A stretch of 64,000 nt of DNA from Pseudomonadota bacterium (GTDB taxonomy: Bacteria > Pseudomonadota > Gammaproteobacteria > Steroidobacterales > Steroidobacteraceae), in the NCBI GenBank assembly GCA_023423935.1, contig JAFAEQ010000078.1, positions 131,301-195,300 on the forward strand. Reading direction: 5' to 3'. The position numbers and the translations under genes were made by a program. The first letter of the stretch is position 1; each line of letters starts with the position of its first letter. This document shows positions 52,387 through 61,981 of the stretch, one piece after another. The notes under the pieces were generated by a model. It saw only the letters and a list, made by a program, of their open reading frames with translations, had not been told where the DNA came from and made no database searches.

Positions 52387-53259
52387 TCACCCGACGCCGT
52401 ACTTCTTGAACCACGCCAGCAGCTGATTCCATGCTTCCTTCGCGTCCGTCTCGTTGTAGCTGGGGCGATAGTCCGCGTGGAAGCCGTGATGTGCGTCTGG
52501 ATAAACGATGATCTCGACGGGCACCTTGGCTTTCTTCGCCGCGGCCCGCATTTGCTCTATCGATTCCAGCGGAATGCCGGTGTCCTTGCCGCCGTAGAGG
52601 CCAAGCACGGGGGCTTTCAGCTCGGCCGCGATGTCGACGGGATGTTTGGGAGTGAGATCGGACGGTGAGCCGACGAGTCTTCCGTACCACGCTGCGCCCG
52701 CTTTCAGGCGGTTGCTGTGCGCGGCGTAGAGCCACACGATCCGACCGCCCCAGCAGAATCCGGTAATGCCCAGCCGCGCAACGTCACCCTTGCCCGACTC
52801 CTTCGCGTACTCGACGGTCGCATCGAGATCGGACAATACCTGCGCATCGGGCACCTGCTGCACGACCTTCAGGATCTCTTCGATGGATGGCAGATTCGAA
52901 ACATCGCCCTGTCGTGCGTACAGCTCTGGAGCAATGGCGAAGTAACCGAGCTTCGCGAAGCGGCGGCAAACGTCTTTGATGTACTCATGCACGCCGAAAA
53001 TTTCCTGGACGACGAGTACGACCGGAAACGGACCGCCCTTGGCGGGCATGGCGCGATACGCAGGGATCTCGATATCGCCGGTGCGAACCTTCACTTCACC
53101 GGCGGTGAGCCCTGCATCATCGGTAGTGAGCGTCGCCTGCGCGATGGGTTGCACGGCAAGCGCAAAGCCCGATGCCAATCCTGTTTTCAGTACGCGGCGT
53201 CGCGTGACTTCGGTGCGGGCGAAAACATTGGCGATGTCATTGCGCGAATCTTCGCTCAT
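52387..53259 (-). CDS. Dienelactone hydrolase family protein with twin-arginine signal
   Basis: A 290-residue alpha/beta hydrolase. The catalytic Cys is in GITGFCWGGRIVW, the Asp in LYGGKDTGIP and the His in PDAHHGFHADY, giving the Cys-Asp-His triad of dienelactone hydrolases. Helix VFGVHEYIKDVCRRFAKLGY-type sequence (EIFGVHEYIKDVCRRFAKLG here) is diagnostic. The N-terminus TRRRVLKTGLASGFALAVQP looks like a Tat signal, so the enzyme is probably exported folded. Met 53259 is chosen; the frame is open to a TTG at 53292. The substrate is unknown; many members act on esters other than dienelactone. It follows the large oxidoreductase gene by about 170 bases. Confidence 0.9.
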   Translation of the reverse strand: MSEDSRNDIANVFARTEVTRRRVLKTGLASGFALAVQPIAQATLTTDDAGLTAGEVKVRTGDIEIPAYRAMPAKGGPFPVVLVVQEIFGVHEYIKDVCRRFAKLGYFAIAPELYARQGDVSNLPSIEEILKVVQQVPDAQVLSDLDATVEYAKESGKGDVARLGITGFCWGGRIVWLYAAHSNRLKAGAAWYGRLVGSPSDLTPKHPVDIAAELKAPVLGLYGGKDTGIPLESIEQMRAAAKKAKVPVEIIVYPDAHHGFHADYRPSYNETDAKEAWNQLLAWFKKYGVG

Positions 53260-53429
53260 GGCGTGCAACTCCGATGCGGTGGGGAGTCGCAAGCATCGAC
53301 GCAGTCTTCATTCATTGCAACCGCGTCGATACAAGAGCGGATTAACGAAGCAGATCTGCGGCGCGCATGGTTCCAGAGCAGGCGAAGCCCATCGAGATGG
53401 ATTCCGCCTGCTTCTGTGTCGGGTCGTCT

Positions 53430-56400
53430 TCAGACCAGAACGCGTTCGATGCCTCCGGCATTCGCGGCCTTCACGTAGCCCGGCATCCAGTCCTCACCGA
53501 GGATGTGCCGCGCGATTTCGACGACGATGTAATCGGCATCCACATCCGCATCCTCGTTGTAGCGCTTCAATCCCTGCAGACACGATGGGCACGAGGTCAG
53601 CACTTTCACATCGCCCTTGAAGCCGTCCGAGCGCAACTTGTTCGCACCCGCCCGCACTTCCTGCTCCTTGCGGAAACGGACCTGCGTCGCCACGTCCGGA
53701 CGCGTCACGGCGAACGTACCGGATTCGCCGCAGCAACGATCGTTCTTGCCGATTTTGCCGTTCAACTGATCGTTCATCAGCGTGTTCACGACCTTCAGCG
53801 GATCGTGCTGCTTCATCGGCGTGTGACAGGGATCGTGATACATGTAGCGCACACCCGTGACGCCTTCGAGCTTCACGCCGCGCTCCATCAGATACTCGTG
53901 AATGTCGATGATCCGGCAGCCCGGAAAGATTTCTTCGAATTTGTAACCCTGCAGCTGGTCGTAGCACGTGCCGCAGCTCACCACGACCGTCTTGATGTCG
54001 AGATAGTTGAGCGTATTGGCGACACGATGGAACAGGACGCGGTTGTCCGTGATCATCTTGTCGGCCTTCTCGAAGTCGCCCGAGCCACGCTGCGGATAAC
54101 CGCAGCACAGGTATCCGGGCGGCAGCACTGTCTGCACACCGACGTGCCAGAGCATCGCCTGCGTTGCCAGCCCCACCTGCGAGAACAGTCGCTCCGAACC
54201 GCAGCCGGGAAAATAGAACACGGCTTCCGATTCGCTCGTCGTGCGCACCGGATCACGAATGATCGGCACGTAATGGCGATCTTCGATGTCGAGCAACGCT
54301 CGCGCTGTTTTCTTCGGCAGACCGCCCGGCATTTTCTTGTTCACGAAATGCAGGACCTGCTCCTTCACGGGAGGCTTGCCGGTCGTTGCCGGCGGACGCC
54401 GGGTCTGCGCAGTCGCGAACGCGCTCAAGGTTCGATTCGCGAGCCGCTGCGCCTTGAAGCCCCAATCGATCATCGCTTTACGCGTCAGCTTGATCGTTTC
54501 CGGATTGGTCGCATTCAGAAACAGCATCGATGCGGCCGTACCCGGATTGAAACGCTTCTTGCCCATGCGTCGCAGCAGGTCGCGCATCGCCATCGACACA
54601 TCGCCGAAGTCGATGTTGACCGGACACGGCGTCACGCACTTGTGACATACCGTGCAATGGTCCGCTACATCGCCGAACTCGTCGAAATGACGAATCGAAA
54701 CGCCGCGGCGCGTCTGCTCTTCGTACAGGAACGCCTCGATCAGAAGCGAGGTCGCCAGGATCTTGTTACGCGGCGAATACAGGAGGTTCGCGCGCGGCAC
54801 ATGCGTTGCGCAGACCGGCTTGCACTTGCCGCAGCGCAGACAATCTTTGATGGCACCCGAGATCGAATTGATATCCGAGTGCTGCATGATCAGCGACTCG
54901 TGCCCCATCAGGTTGAAGCTGGGCGTGTAGGCGTTGCGCAGATCGCCGCCCGGCATCAGCTTGCCTTTATTGAAGCGGCCTTCCGGATCGACGCGCTGCT
55001 TGTACTCGCGGAAATCCTGCGTCTCCGCATCGGAAAGGAATTCCAGCTTCGTGATGCCGATGCCATGCTCGCCTGAGATCACGCCATTGAGATTGCGCGC
55101 GATGCCCATGATGCGCTCCACCGAGCGATTGGCTTCCTGCAGCATCTCGTAGTCGTCGGAGTTCACCGGAATGTTCGTATGAACGTTGCCGTCGCCCGCG
55201 TGCATGTGCAGGGCGATCCAGACGCGACCGCGCAGCACCTGTTTGTGAATCGCTTCGATGCGCTCGAGAGTCGGCACAAAAGCGCCGCCCACGAAAATGC
55301 GGCGCAGGTGAGAGCGCACTTCACTCTTCCACGACGTGCGAATGGTCCGATCCTGAATCAGATCGAACACACGAACGTCAGGCTCCTGCTGGATGCGCGC
55401 AAGAAAGTCGTTGCGGATGGGATCGAACCCGAGCAGCGACAGCGGATCGAGCGCATCGCGCATCGGCGTGTCGAGATTCCTGAACAGATACTCCCAGCGT
55501 GCACGGGTCGAAGCCACGATCTGACGCGCCTGCTCCTGACGATCGCCAATGAGCTCCTCGCGCGAGACGCGCTCCATGTCGGGATCATCGACTTTGCCGA
55601 GCTCGAGCTCACCGGCGAGATACGCCCCGATCTGATCGAGCATCCTGAGCTTGTTCTTGAAAGACAGCTCGATATTGATGCGCTCGATCGCATCGGTGTA
55701 GTCGCCCATGCGATCGAGCGGGATCACCACGTCTTCGTTGATCTTGAACGCGTTGGTGTGCCGCGCGATCGCGGCGGTGCGCGAACGATCGAGCCAGAAT
55801 TTCTTGCGAGCATCCGCATTGACGGCGACGAAGCCTTCGCCCGAGCGCGCATTCGCAAGACGCACGACTTCGGACGTCGCACGCGCCACCGCGTTCTCGT
55901 CGTCGCCGACGATATCGCCGATCAGCACCATCTTGGGCAATACCGCGCGCTTGGACTTGGTCGCGTAGCCGACCGCGCGCAGATAACGTTCGTCGAGATG
56001 TTCGAGACCGGCAAGCTGCACGCCGGTGGTCTTCGCTTCGTGATCGAGAAAATTCTTGATCTCGACGATCGAGGGAATCGCATGGCGCGCGTGGCCGAAG
56101 AACTCCATGCAGACCGTGCGCGTGTGCTTGGGCATGCGATGCAGCACCCAGCGAGCGGCAGTGATCAGGCCGTCGCAACCTTCCTTCTGCACGCCGGGCA
56201 AGCCGCCCAGGAATTTGTCCGTGACGTCCTTGCCCAGGCCGACCTTGCGAAACTTGCGGCCTTCGATGTCGATGCGTGAGGTCTTGATGACACGCGCCTT
56301 CTCCGGCGCTTCGCGTCCGTCCTTCCACACGAGCTCGAACGAGGCGACGTCGACTTCATGAATCTTGCCGCGGTTGTGAGCGAAGCGCGTGACCTCGAGC

Positions 56401-57434
56401 CAGTTGCCTTCGGGATCGACCATGCGCCACCAGGCGAGATTGTCGACGGCAGTGCCCCACAGCACCGCTTTCTTGCCACCCGCATTCATCGCAACGTTAC
56501 CGCCGATGCAGGAGGCATCGGCCGAAGTCGGATCCACCGCGAACACCAGGCCTGCCTGTTCCGCTGCATTCGCGACACGTCGCGTGACGACGCCTGCCTC
56601 GGTGTAGATCGTCGGCACCTTGTCGCCATGACCGGGCAGATCACTCATCTCGACCGGATCGAGCCGCTCGAGCTTCTCGGTATTGATGATCGCGGACATG
56701 GCCGTGAGCGGAACGGCGCCGCCCGTGTAACCCGTGCCGCCGCCACGAGGAATGACCGTAAGGCCAAGCTCGATGCAGGCACGCACGAGCGCGGGAATCT
56801 CCGCTTCCGCGTCGGGGCAGATCACCACGAATGGATATTCGATACGCCAGTCGGTGGCATCCGTGACGTGCGAGACGCGCGCGAATGCATCGAAGCGGAT
56901 GCAGTCCTGACGCGTATGACGTTCGAACAGTCTGCGCGCACGCTTGCGCAACACGACCATGCGCTCGAATTCGCTGGCGAAGGCTTCGACCGACTTGCGC
57001 GCCAGATCCAGCAGCTCACCCACTTTGCGATCGCGCTCGTTGTCGGCAGCCCCCCGACGAGGCTCGAGGGGCACCACACGCGCCTCGCTGTCGCGGCGGC
57101 GCTCGACTTCGTTCAAGCGATGATGCAGCGCCTCGACGAGCAAGCGTCGACGCTTAGGGTTATCAATGAGGTCGTCCTGAAGGTAGGGATTACGCTGCAC
57201 GACCCAGATGTCGCCCAGCACTTCATAGAGCATGCGCGCCGAGCGACCCGTACGACGTTCCTGACGCAACTCGTTCAGCAGTTGCCAGGCGCGGTCGCCG
57301 AGCAGGCGAATGACGATTTCGCGATCCGAGAACGAGGTGTAGTTGTACGGAATCTCGCGCAGCCGCGCGGGTGCCTCGGGGACGGACGTGCGTCCCGCCT
57401 CGACAGAATCGAGCGGTAGGGAAAGGTTCAGCAA
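53430..57434 (-). CDS. DUF3683 / FAD-linked oxidase / Fe-S / CCG-domain oxidoreductase
   Basis: A 1334-residue cytoplasmic or membrane-associated flavo-iron-sulfur oxidoreductase. The order is: DUF3683 (about 22-115; EIPYNYTSFSDREIVIRLLG); FAD-binding domain (PRGGGTGYTGGAVPLT, near 235-250); FAD-oxidase C-terminal domain with HMHAGDGNVHTNIPVN; two 4Fe-4S motifs CLRCGKCKPVC (near 865) and CTVCHKCVTPCP (near 930); and two CCG domains (FPGCGSERLF..LCCGYPQRGSG; DPCHTPMKQH..CCGESG). The layout resembles D-lactate or glycolate dehydrogenase subunits fused in one chain, feeding electrons to quinone. The start is a TTG at 57434, as the first internal Met is at residue 68 and DUF3683 would otherwise be cut. 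The substrate is not identifiable from sequence. Confidence 0.92.
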   Translation of the reverse strand: MLNLSLPLDSVEAGRTSVPEAPARLREIPYNYTSFSDREIVIRLLGDRAWQLLNELRQERRTGRSARMLYEVLGDIWVVQRNPYLQDDLIDNPKRRRLLVEALHHRLNEVERRRDSEARVVPLEPRRGAADNERDRKVGELLDLARKSVEAFASEFERMVVLRKRARRLFERHTRQDCIRFDAFARVSHVTDATDWRIEYPFVVICPDAEAEIPALVRACIELGLTVIPRGGGTGYTGGAVPLTAMSAIINTEKLERLDPVEMSDLPGHGDKVPTIYTEAGVVTRRVANAAEQAGLVFAVDPTSADASCIGGNVAMNAGGKKAVLWGTAVDNLAWWRMVDPEGNWLEVTRFAHNRGKIHEVDVASFELVWKDGREAPEKARVIKTSRIDIEGRKFRKVGLGKDVTDKFLGGLPGVQKEGCDGLITAARWVLHRMPKHTRTVCMEFFGHARHAIPSIVEIKNFLDHEAKTTGVQLAGLEHLDERYLRAVGYATKSKRAVLPKMVLIGDIVGDDENAVARATSEVVRLANARSGEGFVAVNADARKKFWLDRSRTAAIARHTNAFKINEDVVIPLDRMGDYTDAIERINIELSFKNKLRMLDQIGAYLAGELELGKVDDPDMERVSREELIGDRQEQARQIVASTRARWEYLFRNLDTPMRDALDPLSLLGFDPIRNDFLARIQQEPDVRVFDLIQDRTIRTSWKSEVRSHLRRIFVGGAFVPTLERIEAIHKQVLRGRVWIALHMHAGDGNVHTNIPVNSDDYEMLQEANRSVERIMGIARNLNGVISGEHGIGITKLEFLSDAETQDFREYKQRVDPEGRFNKGKLMPGGDLRNAYTPSFNLMGHESLIMQHSDINSISGAIKDCLRCGKCKPVCATHVPRANLLYSPRNKILATSLLIEAFLYEEQTRRGVSIRHFDEFGDVADHCTVCHKCVTPCPVNIDFGDVSMAMRDLLRRMGKKRFNPGTAASMLFLNATNPETIKLTRKAMIDWGFKAQRLANRTLSAFATAQTRRPPATTGKPPVKEQVLHFVNKKMPGGLPKKTARALLDIEDRHYVPIIRDPVRTTSESEAVFYFPGCGSERLFSQVGLATQAMLWHVGVQTVLPPGYLCCGYPQRGSGDFEKADKMITDNRVLFHRVANTLNYLDIKTVVVSCGTCYDQLQGYKFEEIFPGCRIIDIHEYLMERGVKLEGVTGVRYMYHDPCHTPMKQHDPLKVVNTLMNDQLNGKIGKNDRCCGESGTFAVTRPDVATQVRFRKEQEVRAGANKLRSDGFKGDVKVLTSCPSCLQGLKRYNEDADVDADYIVVEIARHILGEDWMPGYVKAANAGGIERVLV

Positions 57435-57760
57435 AGGTAGCTCGCTAGTGACCGCGATCAGACGGCTTGAATTGTAAGCAAGAATTTCCAGGTTGTCGGC
57501 AGGAGATCCGAGGATGCGCGCTGCGCGGGCAGCCTCTGTCCGGACGCTCGACTCGACATATGGCCGACTGCAACGCTGTTCGCAGTGCAGCCGCGCGAGG
57601 AGGCGCTTACGAATGCAATCGAACTGTCGCCGAAGGAAGGGTGCGGCCAGGAACGACCCGTCCCCAGCGGGTTCTGTGTAGGGTTGAACGCGACGGCTCG
57701 ATCGGCCATCGTCGCAACCGCTTTATATTCTTGTAACCAAATCGAATAAGGACCTCGTCC
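57435..57760. other. Divergent intergenic region between the DUF3683 gene and yceH
   Basis: About 325 bases separating two divergent starts. An AT-rich segment CTTTATATTCTTGTAACCAA (57721-57740) lies just upstream of yceH and may contain its promoter. No gene or hairpin of note was seen. Confidence 0.4.
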
Positions 57761-58417
57761 GTGAACATCGAGCTGAGCGCCCTGGAAGCCCGGATCATCG
57801 GGTGCCTGATCGAGAAAGCGATCACCACGCCGGATCAATATCCGCTGTCGCTGAACGCGCTGACCAATGCCTGCAATCAGAAAAGCAATCGCGATCCGAT
57901 CATGGATCTGGACGAACGCACCGTGCAGCAGACCGTCGAGGGCCTCTCCCGCAAACACCTGATCCTGGAGAAATCAGGCTTCGGCAGCCGCGTCCCGAAG
58001 TATCAGCACCGCTTCTGCAATACCGGCTTCGGCGCGCCGACCTTCTCGCCTCTGGAGACGGCCATCGTGTGCGAGCTGCTGTTGCGCGGCCCCCAGACCC
58101 CCGGCGAGCTGAAAACTCGTACAGCCCGTATGGCTGACGTCAACGATGTCGCCGAGGTGGAGCACGCGCTCCTCAATCTCGCCACTCGTGAAGACGGCCC
58201 CTTCGTCGCCCAACTGCCACGCGAGGCCGGGCGCCGCGACTCCCGTTACGCGCATCTGTTCAGTGGCGACGTGGAAATTCCCGATACACCTCCAGCCGCT
58301 GCCGCCTCCTCCGAATCCCGCTCGCGCCCTCAGACCGACCGCATCGAACGACTCGAAGAACTCGTCGAAGAACTACGCCGCGAGCTGGACGAACTGAAAA
58401 GCAAACTGAGCGAATGA
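57761..58417 (+). CDS. yceH: YceH/DUF480 family protein
   Basis: A 218-residue UPF0502 protein with two winged-helix units. It begins with GTG 57761, preceded by AAGGA, giving MNIELSALEARIIGCLIEKA. The family segments TTPDQYPLSLNALTNACNQK and SNRDPIMDLDERTVQQTVEG are unmistakable, and RRDSRYAHLFSG closes the second unit. The C-terminus has an added coiled coil (DRIERLEELVEELRRELDEL). Its function is not established; the structure suggests nucleic-acid or protein binding. The gene is convergent with the STN-type TonB receptor, the gap being filled with repeats. Confidence 0.93.
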   Translation: MNIELSALEARIIGCLIEKAITTPDQYPLSLNALTNACNQKSNRDPIMDLDERTVQQTVEGLSRKHLILEKSGFGSRVPKYQHRFCNTGFGAPTFSPLETAIVCELLLRGPQTPGELKTRTARMADVNDVAEVEHALLNLATREDGPFVAQLPREAGRRDSRYAHLFSGDVEIPDTPPAAAASSESRSRPQTDRIERLEELVEELRRELDELKSKLSE

Positions 58418-58456
58418 GCGATGAGCGATGGGGAGTCGCCCCCATGACCCAGTATT

Positions 58457-58606
58457 GATGTCACCCCGGCGAAGGCCCCGAGGGGTCACCCCAGCGTAGG
58501 CCGGGGTCCAGGCCCTGTGACCGACAGCCGCGCAGATCCCGGCCTTCGCCAGGCCTTCGCCGGGATGACGACCAAAGCAGCACTCTCGAATCAGTCGTTA
58601 CAGTCC
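58457..58606. repeat. Dispersed repeat element, copy 2 (GGCGAAGGCC-rich, REP-like)
   Basis: Starts with GATGTCACCCCGGCGAAGGC and a second imperfect unit, runs through GTCCAGGCCCTGTGACC and ends with GGATGACGACCAAAGCAGC, then ACTCTCGAATCAGTCGTTAC and AGTCC. It shares its layout and most bases of the right half with copy 1 at 52053-52264. The heptamer tract follows almost at once. Confidence 0.8.
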
Positions 58607-58607
58607 A

Positions 58608-58822
58608 CTAGTTGCTCATTGCTCATTACCACTGCTCACCGCTCATTGCCCACTGCTCATTACTCACTGCTCATTGCTCATTGCTCACCGCTCATTCCTC
58701 ATTCCTCATTCCTCAATCCTCATTGCTCACTGCTCACTGCTCATTACTCACCGCTCATTCCTCATTCCTCATTCCTCATTTTCCTCATTGCTCACTGCTC
58801 ATTACTCATTACTCATTGCTTC
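58608..58822. repeat. Heptamer tandem repeat tract (CTCATTN)
   Basis: About 28-30 tandem units of seven bases, mainly CTCATTG, CTCATTA, CTCATTC and CTCACTG, with a few units altered or interrupted. It fills the convergent gap between yceH and the TonB receptor and reaches into the receptor gene: the last sense codon CAA and the TGA stop of that gene (58813-58818) are part of a GCAATGA unit. The unit length of seven is not a multiple of three. Confidence 0.9.
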
Positions 58823-61164
58823 CATCGCCACAGCACCCCGAGTGATGGCACGAGCGGCAACCAGTGGTCGGTGCGCACTTCGAGCGTTCGATTGCCCTGC
58901 TGATCTTCGACGAGCCTGGGTTGCGTGCAGCAGGCATTGGCGCGCCCTGCCAGGTTCGTCACTTCGAAGAACAGGTCGAGCTCACCGCGCGAGAGTGTGA
59001 ACGTGTGCGTGAGGCGAACATCGAGCGAATTGAAGTCGTCGTAGCGAGCCGTATTGCGTGGACCGATGACAATGGGCACGGCTTCTCCTGCCGGTGCGAG
59101 GAAGATGCGGGTGGTCGGCCAACCCGTATGGAAGCTGTCGACGAGCGTCGCTGCCCAGCGACCTTTGCGCCACGCAAGACCCATCGTTATCGCATGACGC
59201 TGATCCCAGCTGCGATTCACGTCTTCGCCATCGATGCGGTCCTGTGCCTGCGACCAGGTGTAGCTGAACCAGCCGCTCCACGGCCCATCCGGATGCCAGT
59301 TGAGCCAAAGCTCCGCGCCGTCGGTCCGCGCCGACTGCGGTGCAATCTGCACGCGATCGAATTGCAGCTCCGGGAGCAACACCAGCGGATCGAAGAGATT
59401 CTCGAAACGCGGGTTGAGCGTGCGGTAATCCTTGCGATAGAGCTCGAGCCGCACATCGAGCTGCTGCGGGAATGCGTGCTCGAGACTGAGGATCGAGTGG
59501 TTCGCATGCTGCGCCGGATAGAACCGATCGACGCCATCCTCGACCTGCAGCTCGTTGATACCCTGCGATTGATAGAAGCGGCCCCAGCTCGCGCGCAGAC
59601 GCGTCGCGGGCGACACGTTGTAAAGCACACTCAGCCGCGGACTCCATTGCGCGCCGTCGCCTGAATCATCGTAGGTCTGGTTGTCGACGCGTACCCCGCC
59701 CTCGAAGGCCCAGCGCGCATTCAGATCGAACTTCGCATCCCAGTAAGCGGCAGATTCGAAGCCTTCCGGATGCAGAACGACATTGCGCACCGTTTCGCGC
59801 GCGGGAAATCCAATGAATGGAAAGCCTGCCTCGATATGCACGTCGGCGGCGTAGTCATAATCAGCCGAGAGCCGAAACACTTCGGCACCGAAGCGATGCG
59901 TCAGGCGGCCCATCATCCAGTCGTTCTCGATGCGCACTCCGTAAATGTCGAACGAGCGATCGTCGATCACATCGCCGACACGATGACCCGGATCGTTCAC
60001 TCGACCATGACGCTCATCCGATACCTGCGTGTAGGAAGCGATGACTCGACTGTGCAATGTGCTCGACCAATCGTGATCGAGCGTTCCCCACACGTACGCG
60101 TTGCTCGATTCATCCCGCGCTCTCTCGGTGCCTGAAGCCCGCACCGCACTGATGCGATCGTGCGAGAGCAACGTCGTGAAAGCCACGCGCGTGGCGTCGT
60201 TGACTGTGTAGTTCAGACGCGCGAATCCATCCGAGTAATCGGGTCGACCGATATCGTTTTCCGCCAGTTGCGAAAGCTCGCCGAGATTGCTGCGCCTTGC
60301 CGACAGCAGCACATCGGCGCGCTCGCGGGCGAATGTGCCGTAGGCCAGTGCGTTAGTGTGAAAGAGACTGAGACCCAGCTCGTAGTAGCGTCGTGCATCC
60401 GGCCGCACGGAATGCGCATCGATGATCGCGCTCATGCGATCGCCGAAGTAGACGGGAAAGCCGCCGAAGAACACATCGAGTCCGGCGATCATCCTCGAAT
60501 CGAGCAGGCTCACCGGGCTCAGATAATTTTTCAGATGAAACGGCTCGTAGAGTCGCAGCCCATCGAGAATGATCGCGGTTTCATTCGACACGCCTCCTCT
60601 GACCGGCCCGACACTCGAGAACCCATTGACTGCAACTCCCGGCAAGCGCTGCACGGCCTGCAAAGTCTCATCGCCAAGCTTCGGCAGATTCGCAACCTGC
60701 TGCTGATCCAGGAATGCGTGCAGACCGGCAATATCCGAGGCCACCGTATAGCGACTCGTCTCGACGACCACTTCCTCGACACGTGCTGCCGGTGCACGAG
60801 AACCAGCTGATCGCTCTTCAGAGGTGGACTGTGACTCGGCCGGTGCACGTACGACAGCAAACGTCTGCGGCGCGACCTGCGACACCGTAAGCCCGTGTTC
60901 CGCAAGGACTTGCCGCGCCAGAGCCACCGGCTCATCGGCCGTCGGCTCAGTGATGATGCGCAGGTCATCAGGCACGAGCTCGGTGTTGTAGATGAACGTG
61001 ATTCCGCGACCGCGCAACTCCTCGAGCACATCGCTCACGGCCCGTCCGGCCAGCGCGGCGGCTGCAGCCTGGGCACCAACGAAGACAACACCCAGTACGA
61101 CAGCACACGCGATCGTGCGGATGCGACGGGAAAGCAGCGCCGGGTGTTCGCAGGTCAGGGGCAA
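58813..61164 (-). CDS. TonB-dependent receptor with N-terminal STN domain
   Basis: A 783-residue outer-membrane receptor. After a signal-like stretch (IACAVVLGVVFVGAQAAAAA) comes a secretin/TonB short N-terminal domain (about 40-110; VSDVLEELRGRGITFIYNTE), a linker, plug (VVVETSRYTVASDIAGLHAF, QQQVANLPKLGDETLQAVQR, NETAIILDGLRLYEPFHLKN) and barrel. STN receptors often signal to a FecR/FecI pair, but none is adjacent. The start is probably TTG 61164; no better codon exists in frame before the signal. The C-terminus ends WRWKQ, without the usual terminal aromatic residue, because the stop lies in the heptamer repeat. It is 51 bases after the PAP2 gene on the same strand. The ligand is unknown. 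Confidence 0.9.
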   Translation of the reverse strand: MPLTCEHPALLSRRIRTIACAVVLGVVFVGAQAAAAALAGRAVSDVLEELRGRGITFIYNTELVPDDLRIITEPTADEPVALARQVLAEHGLTVSQVAPQTFAVVRAPAESQSTSEERSAGSRAPAARVEEVVVETSRYTVASDIAGLHAFLDQQQVANLPKLGDETLQAVQRLPGVAVNGFSSVGPVRGGVSNETAIILDGLRLYEPFHLKNYLSPVSLLDSRMIAGLDVFFGGFPVYFGDRMSAIIDAHSVRPDARRYYELGLSLFHTNALAYGTFARERADVLLSARRSNLGELSQLAENDIGRPDYSDGFARLNYTVNDATRVAFTTLLSHDRISAVRASGTERARDESSNAYVWGTLDHDWSSTLHSRVIASYTQVSDERHGRVNDPGHRVGDVIDDRSFDIYGVRIENDWMMGRLTHRFGAEVFRLSADYDYAADVHIEAGFPFIGFPARETVRNVVLHPEGFESAAYWDAKFDLNARWAFEGGVRVDNQTYDDSGDGAQWSPRLSVLYNVSPATRLRASWGRFYQSQGINELQVEDGVDRFYPAQHANHSILSLEHAFPQQLDVRLELYRKDYRTLNPRFENLFDPLVLLPELQFDRVQIAPQSARTDGAELWLNWHPDGPWSGWFSYTWSQAQDRIDGEDVNRSWDQRHAITMGLAWRKGRWAATLVDSFHTGWPTTRIFLAPAGEAVPIVIGPRNTARYDDFNSLDVRLTHTFTLSRGELDLFFEVTNLAGRANACCTQPRLVEDQQGNRTLEVRTDHWLPLVPSLGVLWRWKQ

Positions 61165-61215
61165 GGTCGCACTCGTGAATCCGCACGCTGCGGAGTCGCC
61201 TGACCCGAATGGTAA

Positions 61216-61974
61216 TCAAGACTCCGCAGTTGGCACAGGCGCCGCTCGCGAACCGCCTGCGCTCGCATTCGGCTCGCGCAATGAGCATGAGAACGCGAAG
61301 CAGTACAGCGTCGTGGCCACGGCCCAGGCAATCATGGCGCTCCAGAGATCGTGCGAGACGAAATGCGCGCCGCGCGATTGCTGCGCCAGTCCGAAGATGA
61401 CACCGGTCAGAATGCCCGCCGCGAGACCTGCGCGAGCCCATCGCGGATGCACTTCACGACCGACGAAGTACAAGGCCAGCAAGGCGTATCCGCAGCTCGC
61501 ATGCGCTGCAGGAAAACAACGTCCTATGCGCAAAGACGGCGGTCGGTGCGCGAACAGATGGGCGTATGGAACCGAGCCGCCGAACGGGATCAGATCCCAG
61601 GGACAGTTCACGTGGGTCACGTGCTTCAATGCGCCGACGATGCCGATACTCAGAATCATCGAGACGGCCAGGAAGCCCGACGCGCGGCGCCATCGCCGGA
61701 GTGAGGACGCGAAGAACGATCCGATCCAGACGCACACAGGGACCAGCACGATCCCCCGCACGAGCCATTGACCGCCGGTGTGAAGGAACTGATGCGTCCA
61801 CCAGGACGATCCGCCGAGCCAGCCTTGCTGCGCGTCGTAGAAGATCGAAGACGCGAAGCGCTCATCGAGATCGGTCGTGCCGAAGATCGCCGCAAGCACG
61901 ATGAAGATCGCAAGAGGCCATCGAATCGAGATCCACCAGAAGCGTGACGGGTGGATGGGTGCAGCGTCGCTCAT
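61216..61974 (-). CDS. PAP2 family membrane phosphatase
   Basis: A 252-residue integral membrane phosphatase with about six helices (LAIFIVLAAIFGTT, LVRGIVLVPVCVWIGSFFA and others). The PAP2 motifs are present: KHVTHVNCPWDL (motif 1 region), CFPAAHASCGYALLALYF (His of motif 2) and RGAHFVSHDLWSA (motif 3, with Arg and His). Such enzymes remove phosphate from lipid phosphates or pyrophosphates at the outer face of the inner membrane; LpxE-like and undecaprenyl pyrophosphatase members belong here. It starts seven bases after the Omp85 gene, so they form an operon. The substrate cannot be assigned. Confidence 0.9.
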   Translation of the reverse strand: MSDAAPIHPSRFWWISIRWPLAIFIVLAAIFGTTDLDERFASSIFYDAQQGWLGGSSWWTHQFLHTGGQWLVRGIVLVPVCVWIGSFFASSLRRWRRASGFLAVSMILSIGIVGALKHVTHVNCPWDLIPFGGSVPYAHLFAHRPPSLRIGRCFPAAHASCGYALLALYFVGREVHPRWARAGLAAGILTGVIFGLAQQSRGAHFVSHDLWSAMIAWAVATTLYCFAFSCSLREPNASAGGSRAAPVPTAES

Positions 61975-61981
61975 GAGCCTG

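Noticed and set aside
58608..58822. Possible CRISPR array from regular CTCATTN units
   Set aside because: Seven-base tandem units without spacers; a simple tandem repeat.
58517..59000. Plus-strand frames rich in Leu-Ile-Ala-His-Cys-Ser
   Set aside because: They are translations of the CTCATTN heptamer array, not proteins.
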